From Piper betle (lineage: Eukaryota > Streptophyta > Magnoliopsida > Piperales > Piperaceae): a DNA stretch of 64,000 bases. Shown here one piece after another: positions 23,302 to 34,881 of the stretch (its first letter is position 1; every line of letters starts with the position of its first letter). The notes below the pieces were generated by a model. It had not been told where the DNA came from. It saw only the letters and a list, made by a program, of their open reading frames with translations, and did not search any database. Made by a program: the position numbers and the translations under genes. The stretch is taken from the NCBI GenBank assembly GCA_033002965.1, contig JAURVB010014626.1, positions 1-64,000 on the forward strand, written 5' to 3'.

Positions 23302-26300
23302 GTGAGGAGTTTGGAACTGTGGCAATATGAGAGGTTCGTGAAGAATGGTGGACGACCTTTCTTTGGGAAGTTGGATGCGGAGGAGGCATTCCTATGGATA
23401 TCGTCGGCCATAGGAGTGTTTGATAGTATGGCATGCCCCGTAGAACACAGAGTGCGCGTCGTCACAGGAGCATTCCAAGACGAAGCGAGGATATGGTGGA
23501 GTTCGGTGCAGAATTCTGTATTTGCTCATCGCCAGCCTCAGGACATCACTTGGGAGGAATTCAGAGTGGAATTCGATGGAAAGTACTTTCCACCAGATGT
23601 TAGGAGAAGGAAGGAACGAGAGTTCCAGATGTTGAGGCAAGGACCTATGACAGTGGTACAGTATGAGACGAGGTTTAGAGCATTGGAGAGATTTGCACCA
23701 GATTTGGTTCAGACCGAAGGAAGAAGAATAGAGCGCTTCTATGAAGGCCTCCATCATGAGATTCGGATGGCATACTTGGATAGGAAGTTTACTACCCTCG
23801 GTGACGTAGTGAGAGCTGCAGGTGAAGCAGAGCGGGTGATAGCTACACGACCACGTCGAGATGTCGACCAGAGGCAGCAACATCCGAGGCCATATCAGCC
23901 AGAGCAGGGGGCACAGCAGAGACGACGTGTAGATGCGCCAGTAGCCATGAGAGCCATGGATGGCCAGGTACAGGGCAGCAGAGCCCCATTCTGTCAGAGT
24001 TGCCAACGCCATCATTGGGGAGAGTGCAGAGCAAGCAGAAATGTATGCTACAACTGTGGTCAGCCAGGGCACCGAGCCGCAGAGTGCAGAGTAGGCACTA
24101 GGGTTTGTTACAACTGCGGTCAGCCAGGACACAGGGCCGCAGAGTGCAGAGGAGGCACTAGGGCCTATTACAGTTGCGGTCAACTGGGACATAGGGCTGC
24201 AACGTGTCCGACTAGCCAGAGCCAGCAGTTGACACTCCCAGCGCCTCAGCAGAGACTTGCACTTCCAGCTCCCCAACAGCAGTCACAGCAGAGTGGACCA
24301 GGGAAACAGCCGAGTATAGAAGAGATTCCAGTGGTCGGTGAATTTACAGATGTATTTCCTGAGGAGATTACTGGATTGCCGCCAGACAGAGAGGTGGATC
24401 TTGCCATCGAGTTGATGCCTGGCACAACCCCAATTTCGAGAGCTCCGTATAGGATGGCACCTCTGGAGCTCAAGGAACTGAAGGAACAGCTACAGACACT
24501 GTTGGACCAAGGATTCATCAGACCGAGCGTTTCCCCTTGGGGCGCACCGGTGTTATTTGTGAGGAAGAAGGATGGAAGCATGCGGTTATGCATAGATTAC
24601 AGGATGCTAAACCATGCAACGGTTAAGAACAGATACCCTCTTCCTCGTATTGATGATTTATTTGACCAGTTGAGCTTAGCAGTCGTCTTTTCGAAGATTG
24701 ATTTGAGATCAGGATACTACCAACTGAGGATTAGAGCAGAAGACATCCCGAAGACTGCGTTCAGGACGAGATATGGACACTACGAGTTTCTGGTCATGCC
24801 GTTTGGATTGACCAATGCTCCAGCAACATTTATGGACTTGATGAACAGAGTGTTCAATCAGTACTTGGACCAGTTTGTGATCGTCTTTGTGGATGACATA
24901 CTGGTATATTCTTCGTCTAAGGAAGAACATGCGCAACACCTGAGGATTGTGTTGCAAACACTGAGAGAGCATAGGTTGTATGGGAAATTTTTGAAGTGCA
25001 GTTTCTGGTTGTCAGAGGTGAATTTTCTCGGCCACATCATCTCAGCATCAGGCATCTCAGTGGATCCAGCTAAGATAGAGGCAGTAGTGCAGTGGGAACA
25101 ACCGAAGACACCTACGGAGGTTCGGAGTTTTCTGGGATTGGCTGGATACTACAGACGGTTCATTCAGGACTTCTCTTCCATAGCAGCCCCTCTGACGCGA
25201 CTGACTAGGAAAGAGGAACGGTTCATATGGACAGACGAATGTGAGCGGAGTTTCAGGATGCTAAAGGAGAGGTTGACTTCGGCGCCTATCCTCGCATTGC
25301 CTGAGGGACATGAGGATTTTGTAGTGTATACTGATGCCTCAGGGATTGGCTTAGGTTGTGTTTTGATGCAGAAGGATAAGGTTATTGCTTATGCATCTCG
25401 TCAGCTCAAGGTGCATGAGCGTAACTATCCTACTCATGACCTAGAGCTTGCTGCAGTCATATTCGCTCTCAGAATATGGAGGCACTATCTATATGGAACA
25501 TCTTTCAGACTTCTAACTGATCACCAGAGTCTGAAATATATCTTCACGCAGAAGGATCTGAATAGCAGACAGAGGAGATGGTTGGAGATGCTAGCTGATT
25601 ACGAGGTCGACATAGCATACCATGAGGGCAAAGCGAATGTGGTAGCCGATGCATTGAGCAGGAAGCCAGGATTCTTGTACACCGCAGGATTAGCAGCATT
25701 GTCAGTGACCGAGCACACTACGAGCCAGAGACAGTTAGTTGGGATGATGGCGCGACTTACGATTCAGCCAAGCGTGCTTGAGCAGATTCGGATTGCACAG
25801 GAGGCAGATCCGCAGTTGAAGCAGTGGTTGGAACACGGAACACATCAGGAATTGGCCAGGGATACAGACGGATTAGTCAGATTGAGAGGCCGACTATTCG
25901 TGCCTAATGTTCCAGAGTATCCCGGACTTCGAAGTACTATTCTTCACGAAGCTCACACGTCGAGATGCTCAGTACACCCAGGTGGAGTGAAGATGTACCA
26001 CGATGTCCGACGAACCTATTGGTGGCCAGGAATGAAGAGAGAAGTATACGATACAGTGGCTAGATGTTTGGTATGCCAGCAAGTGAAAGCCGAGCACGTA
26101 CGTCCAGGTGGAATGCTACAACCGTTGGAAACCCCAGAGTGGAAGTGGGAGAGTATAGCTTACGACTTTGTAGTTGGTTTACCTAAGACCCGCCAACAAA
26201 AGGATGCGATATGGGTCATAGTGGATCAACTTACAAAGAGCGTACACTTCATACCGATCAGGATGGATTACCCACTGACCACATTGGCTACGCTGTACAG

Positions 26301-27246
26301 AGATCAGATAGTCAGGTTACACGGCGTACCACGGGAGATCATATCAGACAGGGATCCGAGGTTCACATCACGATTTTGGAAGGCTTTTCAGGCAGCTATG
26401 GGCACAGAATCGAGATTCAGCACAGCTTTCCATCCTCAAACAGACGGACAGACGGAAAGAACCATACAGACCCTGGAAGACTTGCTTCGCGCATGTATCC
26501 TGGATTTCAGAGGGAGTTGGGAAGAACACCTACCTCTGGTGGAATTCTCCTACAACAACAGCTATCAGGCCACGATTGGAATGGCACCGTTCGAAGCACT
26601 GTACGGCAGACCATGCAGATCCCCAGTGTGTTGGGTGCAGGGCAGCGAACCAGTGGTAGTTGGGCCAGAAATGATCCAGCAGACACAAGAGGTGGTAATG
26701 AGGATTAGAAGAAGAATGAGGTCAGCTCAAGATAGACAAAAGAGTTACGCAGATCAGCGCAGACGTGAGGTTCATTTCGCGTTAGGAGATCACGTTCTCC
26801 TGAAGGTCTCTCCGACTAAGGGAAACACGAGATTCGGGACGCGAGGGAAACTCAGTCCGCGCTATATTGGACCCTTTGACGTGATTGAGCGCATTGGACC
26901 AGTGGCATATAGGCTAGCATTGCCTCCTCACCTATCAGCTGTGCATGATGTCTTCCACGTGTCAATGTTGAAGAAGTATCACCCTGACAACTCTCATGTT
27001 GTCAGCTTCAAAGAGGTAGAGCTGCAACCGGACCTGACGTACCCAGAGGATGCAGTCCAAATCGTGGACCGAAGAGTGAAGATTCTCCGAAGAAAAGAAG
27101 TTCCCCTAGTACGAGTGCAATGGACCCGACGAGGAGTTGAAGAAGCTACGTGGGAACGAGAAGATGAGATGAGGAAGCGATACCCAGAGTTGTTCGAGCA
27201 ACCAGCTTCACAACCAGGTACTACGCCAACATGTACATTTAGATGA
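23302..27246 (+). CDS. gag-pol: Gag-Pol polyprotein, chromovirus type, protease domain missing
   Basis: An open frame of 1314 codons; the frame is open from 23191, upstream of this ATG. Domains in order: retrotransposon Gag capsid-like (residues 10-130); cysteine knuckles (about 232-290) with two '[14 protein letters not shown]' units and a third that lost its first Cys; reverse transcriptase from about residue 335, with 'FVDDILVYS' at 529; RNase H ('YTDASG', Asp 678; 'DALSRK'); integrase with HHCC zinc site ('CLVC' 922-925) and catalytic D955, D1016, E1052 in D,D35E spacing; C-terminal chromodomain (about 1247-1303, ending '[16 protein letters not shown]'). Between the knuckles and the 'EFTDVFPEE' segment there is only a Gln/Pro-rich linker, so the aspartic protease, with its 'DSGATHSF'-type motif, is absent without loss of frame. 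The chromodomain would direct integration to marked chromatin. Confidence 0.92.
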   Translation: MRSLELWQYERFVKNGGRPFFGKLDAEEAFLWISSAIGVFDSMACPVEHRVRVVTGAFQDEARIWWSSVQNSVFAHRQPQDITWEEFRVEFDGKYFPPDVRRRKEREFQMLRQGPMTVVQYETRFRALERFAPDLVQTEGRRIERFYEGLHHEIRMAYLDRKFTTLGDVVRAAGEAERVIATRPRRDVDQRQQHPRPYQPEQGAQQRRRVDAPVAMRAMDGQVQGSRAPFCQSCQRHHWGECRASRNVCYNCGQPGHRAAECRVGTRVCYNCGQPGHRAAECRGGTRAYYSCGQLGHRAATCPTSQSQQLTLPAPQQRLALPAPQQQSQQSGPGKQPSIEEIPVVGEFTDVFPEEITGLPPDREVDLAIELMPGTTPISRAPYRMAPLELKELKEQLQTLLDQGFIRPSVSPWGAPVLFVRKKDGSMRLCIDYRMLNHATVKNRYPLPRIDDLFDQLSLAVVFSKIDLRSGYYQLRIRAEDIPKTAFRTRYGHYEFLVMPFGLTNAPATFMDLMNRVFNQYLDQFVIVFVDDILVYSSSKEEHAQHLRIVLQTLREHRLYGKFLKCSFWLSEVNFLGHIISASGISVDPAKIEAVVQWEQPKTPTEVRSFLGLAGYYRRFIQDFSSIAAPLTRLTRKEERFIWTDECERSFRMLKERLTSAPILALPEGHEDFVVYTDASGIGLGCVLMQKDKVIAYASRQLKVHERNYPTHDLELAAVIFALRIWRHYLYGTSFRLLTDHQSLKYIFTQKDLNSRQRRWLEMLADYEVDIAYHEGKANVVADALSRKPGFLYTAGLAALSVTEHTTSQRQLVGMMARLTIQPSVLEQIRIAQEADPQLKQWLEHGTHQELARDTDGLVRLRGRLFVPNVPEYPGLRSTILHEAHTSRCSVHPGGVKMYHDVRRTYWWPGMKREVYDTVARCLVCQQVKAEHVRPGGMLQPLETPEWKWESIAYDFVVGLPKTRQQKDAIWVIVDQLTKSVHFIPIRMDYPLTTLATLYRDQIVRLHGVPREIISDRDPRFTSRFWKAFQAAMGTESRFSTAFHPQTDGQTERTIQTLEDLLRACILDFRGSWEEHLPLVEFSYNNSYQATIGMAPFEALYGRPCRSPVCWVQGSEPVVVGPEMIQQTQEVVMRIRRRMRSAQDRQKSYADQRRREVHFALGDHVLLKVSPTKGNTRFGTRGKLSPRYIGPFDVIERIGPVAYRLALPPHLSAVHDVFHVSMLKKYHPDNSHVVSFKEVELQPDLTYPEDAVQIVDRRVKILRRKEVPLVRVQWTRRGVEEATWEREDEMRKRYPELFEQPASQPGTTPTCTFR

Positions 27247-27297
27247 GGAACATGGTTGAAACTTCCTTGGTTAAAATTTCGAGGACGAAATTTTTCT

Positions 27298-27310
27298 AAG
27301 GAGGGAAGGT
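27298..27310 (+). promoter_or_regulatory. Polypurine tract
   Basis: 'aaggagggaagg' directly before the 3' LTR, after the lineage-typical 'aatttcgaggacgaaattt' (27278). It is the plus-strand primer site. Confidence 0.85.
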
Positions 27311-30240
27311 TATAAAACCCGTGACTCGAGTCAGAGTTTTACAGGAGTGAACCAGTCGGTTCAACCGTCGGTTCGAGTCGAGTCAGCTTCATGGACCGCG
27401 AGCTGAGTTGAGGCCAGCTGTGAGTTATGAGCGATGAGGGTCATGTATGCTCAAGTGTACGATGATAACGTCTAAAAGATGATGAAAAATGGGTTATCAA
27501 GTATATGGAGGTATACAGTATTGATTGTTATTTTTATTTGATCGTAGAATAGTTTTAGGCCGAATAACGCATTAGGACGCGTTGGATTATATTCGGGTGG
27601 GTTATTAGTTATAGAACATATCATTTGGATGTTGTTGTGTTCGTTTGATTTTACGGGATTTTTCCCATATTTTTCTGGATTTTTTAGAATTTATTACGAA
27701 CTAGTTATTATTTTGACTCGAGTCGGAATCGAGTCAAGCTTAATTTACGAAACTGCTATCGCACGATGTCTTCATCTTCCCGACACTTTCCTCTCCCAAA
27801 CCCTACCGCCGCTGTTGTGCCGTCGCCGCCGCCGACGCTGACGCTGCCGCCGATCAACGCCGCCCGCCCCGCCGTGCAGTCGCCGTGCCGCCACGACCCA
27901 CCCGGCCACCGTCTCGCCGCCACGACGCCGGAATCGCCCCACAAGCCGCGACGCCTCCACTCGTCGATTCGCCGCCGTCCGGCCGCGTCGCCGCCGCTGT
28001 GACCACCAGTCTCACCCCCTCGCTGTCGCCGACGTTTCCCCCATCATCCCGACCGCCGTCGAGGCCGGCCGCAGCCCCGATCGGAGCACGCCGCCGCCGC
28101 CACCCATTTTCGACGCCGCCGCCGACAGCCATCGCCGCCCCGGTTGCTTTGTTTGACACCACCATTGGACCAAGCTCGTCGAGCTGGTGCCGATAGACCC
28201 CCTGATTGCCCCAGTCCCGAATCATTGCCAGAAAACGCCGGAATCCGCTGGAAAACCGCCGACACTCGCCGGAAAATCGCCGAAACCGACGGAAAATTGG
28301 ATTCGTGGGAAATTCGCTGGATCATCCGCCGAACGCACCCGAGTCCAATCTGATCGGACTTCGGACGCCGCTAGGTGCCGAATTCGAGTTTCGAGCCACG
28401 AAACGGAAACCCTAGCCGTCGCCAATTTTCGACAGACGCGAGGTATAATTTATTTTAACTTAATTATTTGAAAGTATTGATTATTAGAATTGCATGCTAG
28501 GATTGGTGAATTGTGTGTTATAATAATATATATAAATGTAGATTTGATTAAGGATAAAATATGAAATTTGTTTGATTGAGTGGTGTTAAAAATGGAGACT
28601 AAGAAACTAATTAGGGTAACTAGGTAATGATCATGATCTAATGCAAACTAGCCTAAGTAGACTTGCTAGAATTGATATAGGTTGATGTGTGTTGATTGAT
28701 GCGTGATTGTGTTGATTGTGTGTGCATGCTATAGGATGTGTGATTCATCATGCGGGCGTTAGTTTTTAGCTTGATTGTGTAGGTACGGTGTAGGAGCTCG
28801 CCGCCTAGGCGCGTGGACCCGTTTGGAGCTTCTACCAGGTCCGTTTAGGACTCGTTCTCTGTTTTTACGCTATTCTATTGTGTATTTGATTTATCATGTG
28901 CAGGACGAGTTAAGTGGCGTTTTATCGGATCCCACTTAACTCGGGCCATTTAGCCAACGGTTCTTTTTTTGGATTAATAACCCTCGAGGATGAGATCCCT
29001 CGAGTTTGTTTTCGAACTTCAGATCCAGCTCACGATGCCTTCGGGCCTATTGTATAAATCCCAACCCAGGCCTATATATATATATATAGTTTTCGCGTTT
29101 TCGGTGAGAGATGGAATGAGGGTTACTGACGGCCACGCCTTCAGATAGGGCGTGTGCTCGGAAGAGCGGGCTCTGGAGCTAGGGAGAACCCACTTCGTTC
29201 CCGAAGGATCCGGACAACTCCACCTTTGAGTTCCTCAAACCCGGAGAAGTGTGGAGGTTTACGGGTACTGCAATGCAGCGCATGTCTAGACTTGTGGTTC
29301 AAAGGGTACTGAAGGCGACTGCCTGAGAGTGCTCGGCCTTTGTGCTCAAGGCCAGGAGTAATATGGAAGGTGCAGAGGGCGGTAAGGAATGAGATTTGAT
29401 GCGAGAAGCGATAGAGAAATGGCCAAGGTATGAGAATGAGAAAGAAAGGGGACGCTGTCGACCCGAGGGCGACGGCCCGACGGCGACGGCTCCCGTATGT
29501 GCCCTGATGAGAGTTCTTGAGGAAGTATATGGTTTTGATTCAACAGGAGAGTTTGCTCTCCTGTGCCAGATTGATATTAGTTATTTTCCGGGCCGGTAAC
29601 ACTCGTTACTGACGGTTTTTCTATATATATGTAGGTGAGGAATGCGAGCGATGAAAGCTGTCGGGACTGCGGAGGAGCAGCACAGAACCGCGCACACATG
29701 TACCTGCCGCGTGTAATGTATAATGATGGTTGTGTTAATGCTATGTGAATGATTATTATGAATGTTTTTGTCTTGATGAATTGCTTGTTATGAAATGAAC
29801 GGATAGATGTGAATGAGTAGGGAGCCTTGGAGTTCAGACTCGGCTCAGGTGAAAACGAATGAGATAGTGATTGAATGCCATGGTAGATTGTTATGTTTTA
29901 TCGTATTTTGATAAAATATTTATATACCCTTGTTGTGGACAGGTTGGCCCCTATTGCACTTTTAGGGGAAACTTTGTCCGTTTTTCCGTAGTAGTATATA
30001 TTTTCTTTTGGTTTCTCATTTATTGTTTTGTCTTGTCTTTGCTTGCACATCATGGCATGCATGTAGGACTCCGTTAGAATCCAATTGTTCCCATTCATGC
30101 ATTTCATATTTGCATCTCCATCTTGAGACGCCGAGAGTAGATCCGGGTCGGCTTAACCGAATCTAGTAGATTAGCGAACGGTTCGGTCGCCGGTGACATT
30201 TCCGGGTCGGTTCACGGGTGAACCGAAACGGGGTGTTACA
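27311..30240 (+). repeat. Young Tekay 3' LTR (2930 bp)
   Basis: 'tataaaacccgtgactcgag' to 'ggggtgttaca'. It matches 19525-22450 throughout. Visible differences are sparse outside the GC-rich block (27770-28400), where small indels accumulate. Confidence 0.92.
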
Positions 30241-32086
30241 CCTAAGGCCGATTGAGCATGCCTTGCCTTGTGTGAACTCGACCAACACATGACCATGGCT
30301 GGCGATCGTTACCACCACCGTCTCCTTGTTCTCACCATGGTTGTGTTGAACTCGCTGAGCTGGTGCCGACCCATAGCCCCGATCACACCTCCTCGCTAGC
30401 TAAGCCGCCACTGCCGAAAATCACCGAATTTTCGCTAAATCCCTCCTACCAAACCCAATCAAACTTTGGACACCATCGGGTGCCAAATTTGAATCCTGAG
30501 ACACACTACCAAACCCTAATCGTTGCTCGATTACTGTCGACTCACGGTATAATTGCCTTCGACTTAATTATTTAAAATTGATAATTATTAGCATAACATG
30601 TTAGGACTTGATTGATTGACATGATGAAATACTTTGATTGTGAATAAAATAGAATTTGCATGTTTTGAATTGTATTGAATAAATGCTAATGATCTAATTA
30701 GGCAAATTAAGTATGAGGTTGTAATTAACTGCTATGTAATTTACAAAATTATGATACAAATTGATTTGAATAGGACTAATTAGTGTTAACTACAATATTG
30801 CATCATATGATGAGTGTGTTACTTAGGATATGTGAATGCTTCATTTAGATAATGGGTGTTAGCTTTTAGATTTGATGTGTAGGTACGGAGATGTGAGGTA
30901 AGGGAAAAGTCAACTCGTAGTGTACCACAAGTTAGTGCATAGGTCAATCAAAGCAGGCTCTAGCTTGGTGAGCAGGTTGTTCCATTTCCAAGGGATCCTA
31001 ACAACTTCACATTTTGAGTTCCTTAAACCCGGTGAAGTGTGGAGGATTACGGGTAATGGAATATAGCGCATGTCTAAACGTGTGGATTCAAAGGGCACTG
31101 AAGGTGCTTGCCTGAGAGTACTCAACTTCAATACTCTGGACCAATAGTTATACGGAGAATGTGGAGAACTTTAGTATAATGAATTTCCCGAGCATGGGAT
31201 AGTATGAAAATGTTGAAAGAGGCATATGACCAATCATAATGTGACGCTATTTAAGCCAAGGCTTATTGCTCCTGATTAGTGCCCTTATGAGTGATTTAAT
31301 GCAGAAGAATATATGATTGGTATTATTTAAAATGAGTCATCTCTCATTAGCTAATTTGGTTATTTAGTTATTATTGGACCAGTAATACTCGTTACTCACT
31401 TTCCTGTATTATATATGTAGATGAAGAGCTAAATGATTGAGCACTGTCTAGACTACGGACGCAATGTAGCATGTACACATATACCTGTCGAGATGGAATG
31501 AAAATGTGATATGAACTACTATGAATGGTTATGGATAAATACTAGGATGTTTTATTGCAGGAAATGTTTGCGTAAATTAATAAAATGATCTGTGTGATGA
31601 CTATCATGAATAAAACTGAACAGGATTAGCAAATGGGATCAAGACCTGACTCAAAAAAATAAAGTATATCATGATGTGAATGTTGGATGAAAAATACAAT
31701 ATTTTGGCAATTTTAAGGTTTTTATTGTTACATGTATGTATATATATATATATATACTATATATATATATATATATAAAATTATTGACATGGTGATGCCT
31801 ATTTTACTTTTAAGGGAAATTCTTTCCGTTTTGTTTTAAAATCCATTGCTTTTCAAATTTTTTTCATGGGTTGTTTTGTTTTAAATATGGATTACATATC
31901 ATATCATTCATCTAGAGCAATGTTAGAGCTTAACATCTCACCCATGCATTAAATGTTTACATCACCATCTTGAAACACTGAGGGTAGATCTTGGTTAGGT
32001 CGACTGAATTAAGTATATTAGAGAACAATTCGGTCACCTATAGGAATTCTGGTTCGGTTCACGAGTGAGCCAAATTCGGGTGTTAC
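30241..32086 (+). repeat. Old Tekay 3' LTR, right part
   Basis: Continuation of 18799-19524 after the nested element. The GC-rich block resumes at 30241 ('ctgagctggtgccgac' near 30356). The conserved centre ('ttgagttccttaaacccggtgaagtgtggagg', about 31014-31045) follows, and it ends 'tcgggtgttaca'. A TA run (31737-31775) has expanded inside it. Confidence 0.8.
31737..31775. repeat. (TA)n microsatellite
   Basis: Two TA runs separated by 'actat' within the old LTR. Confidence 0.85.
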
Positions 32087-33880
32087 ATGAACACTCAAAA
32101 GACTATATGTTTGTTGTCAATCACTCTGACGGGTCAGTGAGGGTAATTGAGAGTCGTGATGCATACTTCTTGAAAGAGCATCTTGATCCTAGAAACCCAA
32201 TTCAAAGAGTACAATTGTTTGAGGTTCAAAGGCTTCAAGAGTCCAGTATGGATCAATAGCTAAACAAGTTGATCCTATCACCCGTACAATTAGACATAGA
32301 CGTCCACCTTCATACTTAGATGATCATGTAATATTATTGGATGTTAATGAGTTGAGTGAACTACCTATAGGTGAAGACCCTCAAACTTATGATCAAACTT
32401 TAAAAGTGAAGGACTCAAGTGAGTGGTTGAAGGCCATTGAAGAAGTGATTGAGTCAAGGGAAAAGAATAAAGTTTGGGAGGTGATTTTCTTGAGGGTCGA
32501 AAACCATTAGGCTGTAAATGGATATTCAAAAAGAAATTAAAACTTGATGGGTTTATAGAAAAATGTAAGGCTAGGTTAGCAGCTGAAAGATTCAATTAAA
32601 AGGAACGAGTTGATTATAAAGATACTTATTCTTCGGTGCCTGCATTTACCTATTTAATGATGTTACTAGCAATATTAGCATATATGGATCATAAGTAATA
32701 TTAAATGAATGTAAAAACTGCCTTCCTCAACTGTGAGTGAAAGGAAGAGGTTTATATACCACGACACAAAGGGGGTCAAGAAGATAAAGTGTGTTGGCTA
32801 ACTAAAGCCATTTATGCACTGAAGCAGACACCTAGGCAACGATATTTTACTTTTCACAGTATGATAAGCGAATTTGATTATGTGTCTAATCCATTTGACC
32901 CATGTGTATATACTCAGGTTAGTGGGGGTAACTTTATTATTTTGTCTCTTTATGTAGATGGAATTATTAATGGAGAATAATCTAAATAAAATAATTAGGA
33001 TTAAATAGTGGCTCAAGTCCAGATTTGAAATGAAAGACATGAGTGAAGCCTCCCTTATCCAATGTATTAAAATTGAGAGGGATTGAAAGTGTAGAAACTT
33101 TTCCTTATCTTAAGGATCATATCTAAAAAGTGTTTTAAAATATTATGGAATGGTCAGATGGAAGACCATGGATTCCCTTGTTTGTTTATAAAGGGGCAAC
33201 TTTGTCTAAGAAAATAGCTCCATCATTTGATGAAGAAAGATTGGAAATGCAATCTAAACTTTATGGCCAAATTGTGGGTAGTTTGATGCATGTCATGTCA
33301 TACACTCGCTCTGATTTAGGCTTTATTGTAAACTTACTGAGTTGATCTCAAAGTAACCTGGGCATAAAACATTGGAGCACGGTAAAACACATTCTTAGAT
33401 ATGTATTGGGTACTATAGATTTAAAACTCGCGTTTTAGGCCGACGAGTCGATGCCTATCAGTTATACATATTCGGATTATGTGGGATATCCAGGTTTATG
33501 TTTGGTAGTGGTGCAATAACTTGGGCTGGCCAAAAACAAAAATATGTTTTTCGATCCACTATGGAAGGCCAAGTTTGTCACTTCTAGTCTTGCTGCTACA
33601 GATGTTGTGTGGATCAAAGGGTACAAATCTAAAGCTACAGATAATAACGGATGAACCTATTCAGTTGCTCTGTGATTACCAAGCAACATTATATACTTTG
33701 AAAAATGGTGAAATCAGTTAAACAGACAAGTATACTGAGATATACTGCTATTTTATTTTTGACATTCCATAGAAGGGAAATTTGTGGTAAGCCAAATTCG
33801 AAATTTTAAGATGTTGGTGGATCCGTTAACAAAGGCATTAATTACAGATTCATTTCCGAGGTATGTCCGTAGCTACGGGA
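32087..33880 (+). pseudogene. pol: copia-1 pol remnant (integrase end, RT, RNase H)
   Basis: Begins abruptly at the right edge of the old gypsy LTR. Order follows Ty1/copia Pol: integrase C-terminal segment ('IESRDAYFLKEH', about 32142), then reverse transcriptase with 'GCKWIFKKKLKLDG' (about 32511), 'TAFLN' and 'AIYALKQTPRQ' (about 32808). The active site reads 'YVDGI' (about 32952) where YVDDI is expected, so a catalytic Asp is lost. RNase H follows ('GSLMHVMSYTRSDLGFIVNLLS', about 33280-33345) to about 33850. Several stops and frameshifts make it non-functional. The 3' LTR of the same element lies 60 bp downstream. Confidence 0.85.
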
Positions 33881-33937
33881 CTTAGGAGAGACTACTATGG
33901 TTTCAGGTGGCCTCAGGGTGCATCGCGGGAGCGGGGA

Positions 33938-34881
33938 TGTTGGTTGTATGGGCTTGTAACCCATCAGTCAAGCATATATTGATCGTGAGGCACGGTGAAA
34001 AAAAATTTATTTGGGCTGTGGAGATTTAAGTTAGTTTTTTGGTGGGATCCTTGGGCGAAGTCAATTAAGTGAAGAGTTATCTTATTGTGTCAATATTCCC
34101 TTTGGTGAAAAACTTCTGATCTTAATTGACTTAGAAGAAAAAATTTTAGCTCTTCTCGTGAGACGCCGATGAGGATGCCGTGTGCCCCACCGTCAATGTT
34201 CGGGATGATAGACGGTGGCATCCCTCTCAGGTGTCGCCAAAATCTGCTCAACTTGGAAACTCCTGTGGTGATCCGTGCCGGAGGAAGCAAATTCTCCATC
34301 CCAAATAGATAATTGTTGTTTAATTAACATCTTATACTTGGATTCAACTTCAGGTTTTATACATTGAAAGGGTCTGGTACGGTACGTTTTTCATCATTTT
34401 ATTTCGTAAATCAATTCTTAGATGTTTTATCAATTCTACCTAGTTGCTTGATTATTTATTTGTTGTTCAATACCTTCTCTGTTTTTTGTTACGATTGGGC
34501 ATTATCTTATACATGCATGTCCAGCTTTCGGTTTAATATTTGGTTTAGTTTTTCCGATTATTCGTTTTGTGGTATGGGAAGAATCATTGGTATTTCTATT
34601 CATCCCTTCATAGCTTGTCTCTTTGTATAATATATATCTTGTTTAATTTAATTATCCTTCATATTACAAATTGAATTTGCAGATATGAAGTCTAAGGTTT
34701 ATTCTTGTTGTTCTCTTAGTTTATATTAACTTACTTTATACTAGCATGGAGATACTCAAGTCTTATGTGAGCCCGTCAATTCATCTTGTAATTATTCATT
34801 TGGTTTCATCAAAAGAAAACTTTGCCGTAAATCTATATTTGAGCGTGTTAATGTTTTGGGTTCTGTACATGAATTCCAACA
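33938..34881 (+). repeat. copia-1 3' LTR
   Basis: Starts 'tgttggttgtatgggcttgt' after a purine-rich 'gcgggagcgggga' and ends 'aattccaaca'. It is the partner of 9425-10483. Confidence 0.8.

Larger units (their letters stand above)
19525..30240 (+). mobile_element. Young Tekay/Del-type gypsy (chromovirus) element
   Basis: A 10.7-kb Ty3/gypsy element with paired LTRs (19525-22450 and 27311-30240), a Met-tRNA primer site, gag and pol with a C-terminal chromodomain, and a polypurine tract. It sits inside the 3' LTR of an older relative. Flanking 'cccaa' (19520-19524) and 'cctaa' (30241-30245) differ by one transition, consistent with a 5-bp target duplication. The LTRs look nearly identical by eye over long stretches and pol is open for 1314 codons, so insertion was recent compared with its surroundings. 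Defects are one frameshift in gag and the absence of a protease domain. Mobility would need help in trans. Confidence 0.92.
15638..32086 (+). mobile_element. Old Tekay-type gypsy element, deleted and interrupted
   Basis: An internally deleted chromovirus made of a 5' LTR remnant (15638-about 17070), a decayed pol 3' part (about 17075-18780), the polypurine tract (about 18788-18797), and a 3' LTR starting at 18799. The 3' LTR is split by the younger element at 19525-30240 and resumes at 30241 to end at 'cgggtgttaca' (32086). The two halves of the 3' LTR join in family order. The element lies between copia-1 gag and copia-1 pol, so it most likely inserted into the copia element. No target duplication was recognised at the outer ends. 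Confidence 0.7.

Noticed and set aside
23392..24276. 294-codon minus-strand ORF
   Set aside because: Shadow of the gag region of the intact element on the other strand.
26211..26708. 165-codon plus-strand ORF
   Set aside because: Alternative frame inside the integrase coding region.
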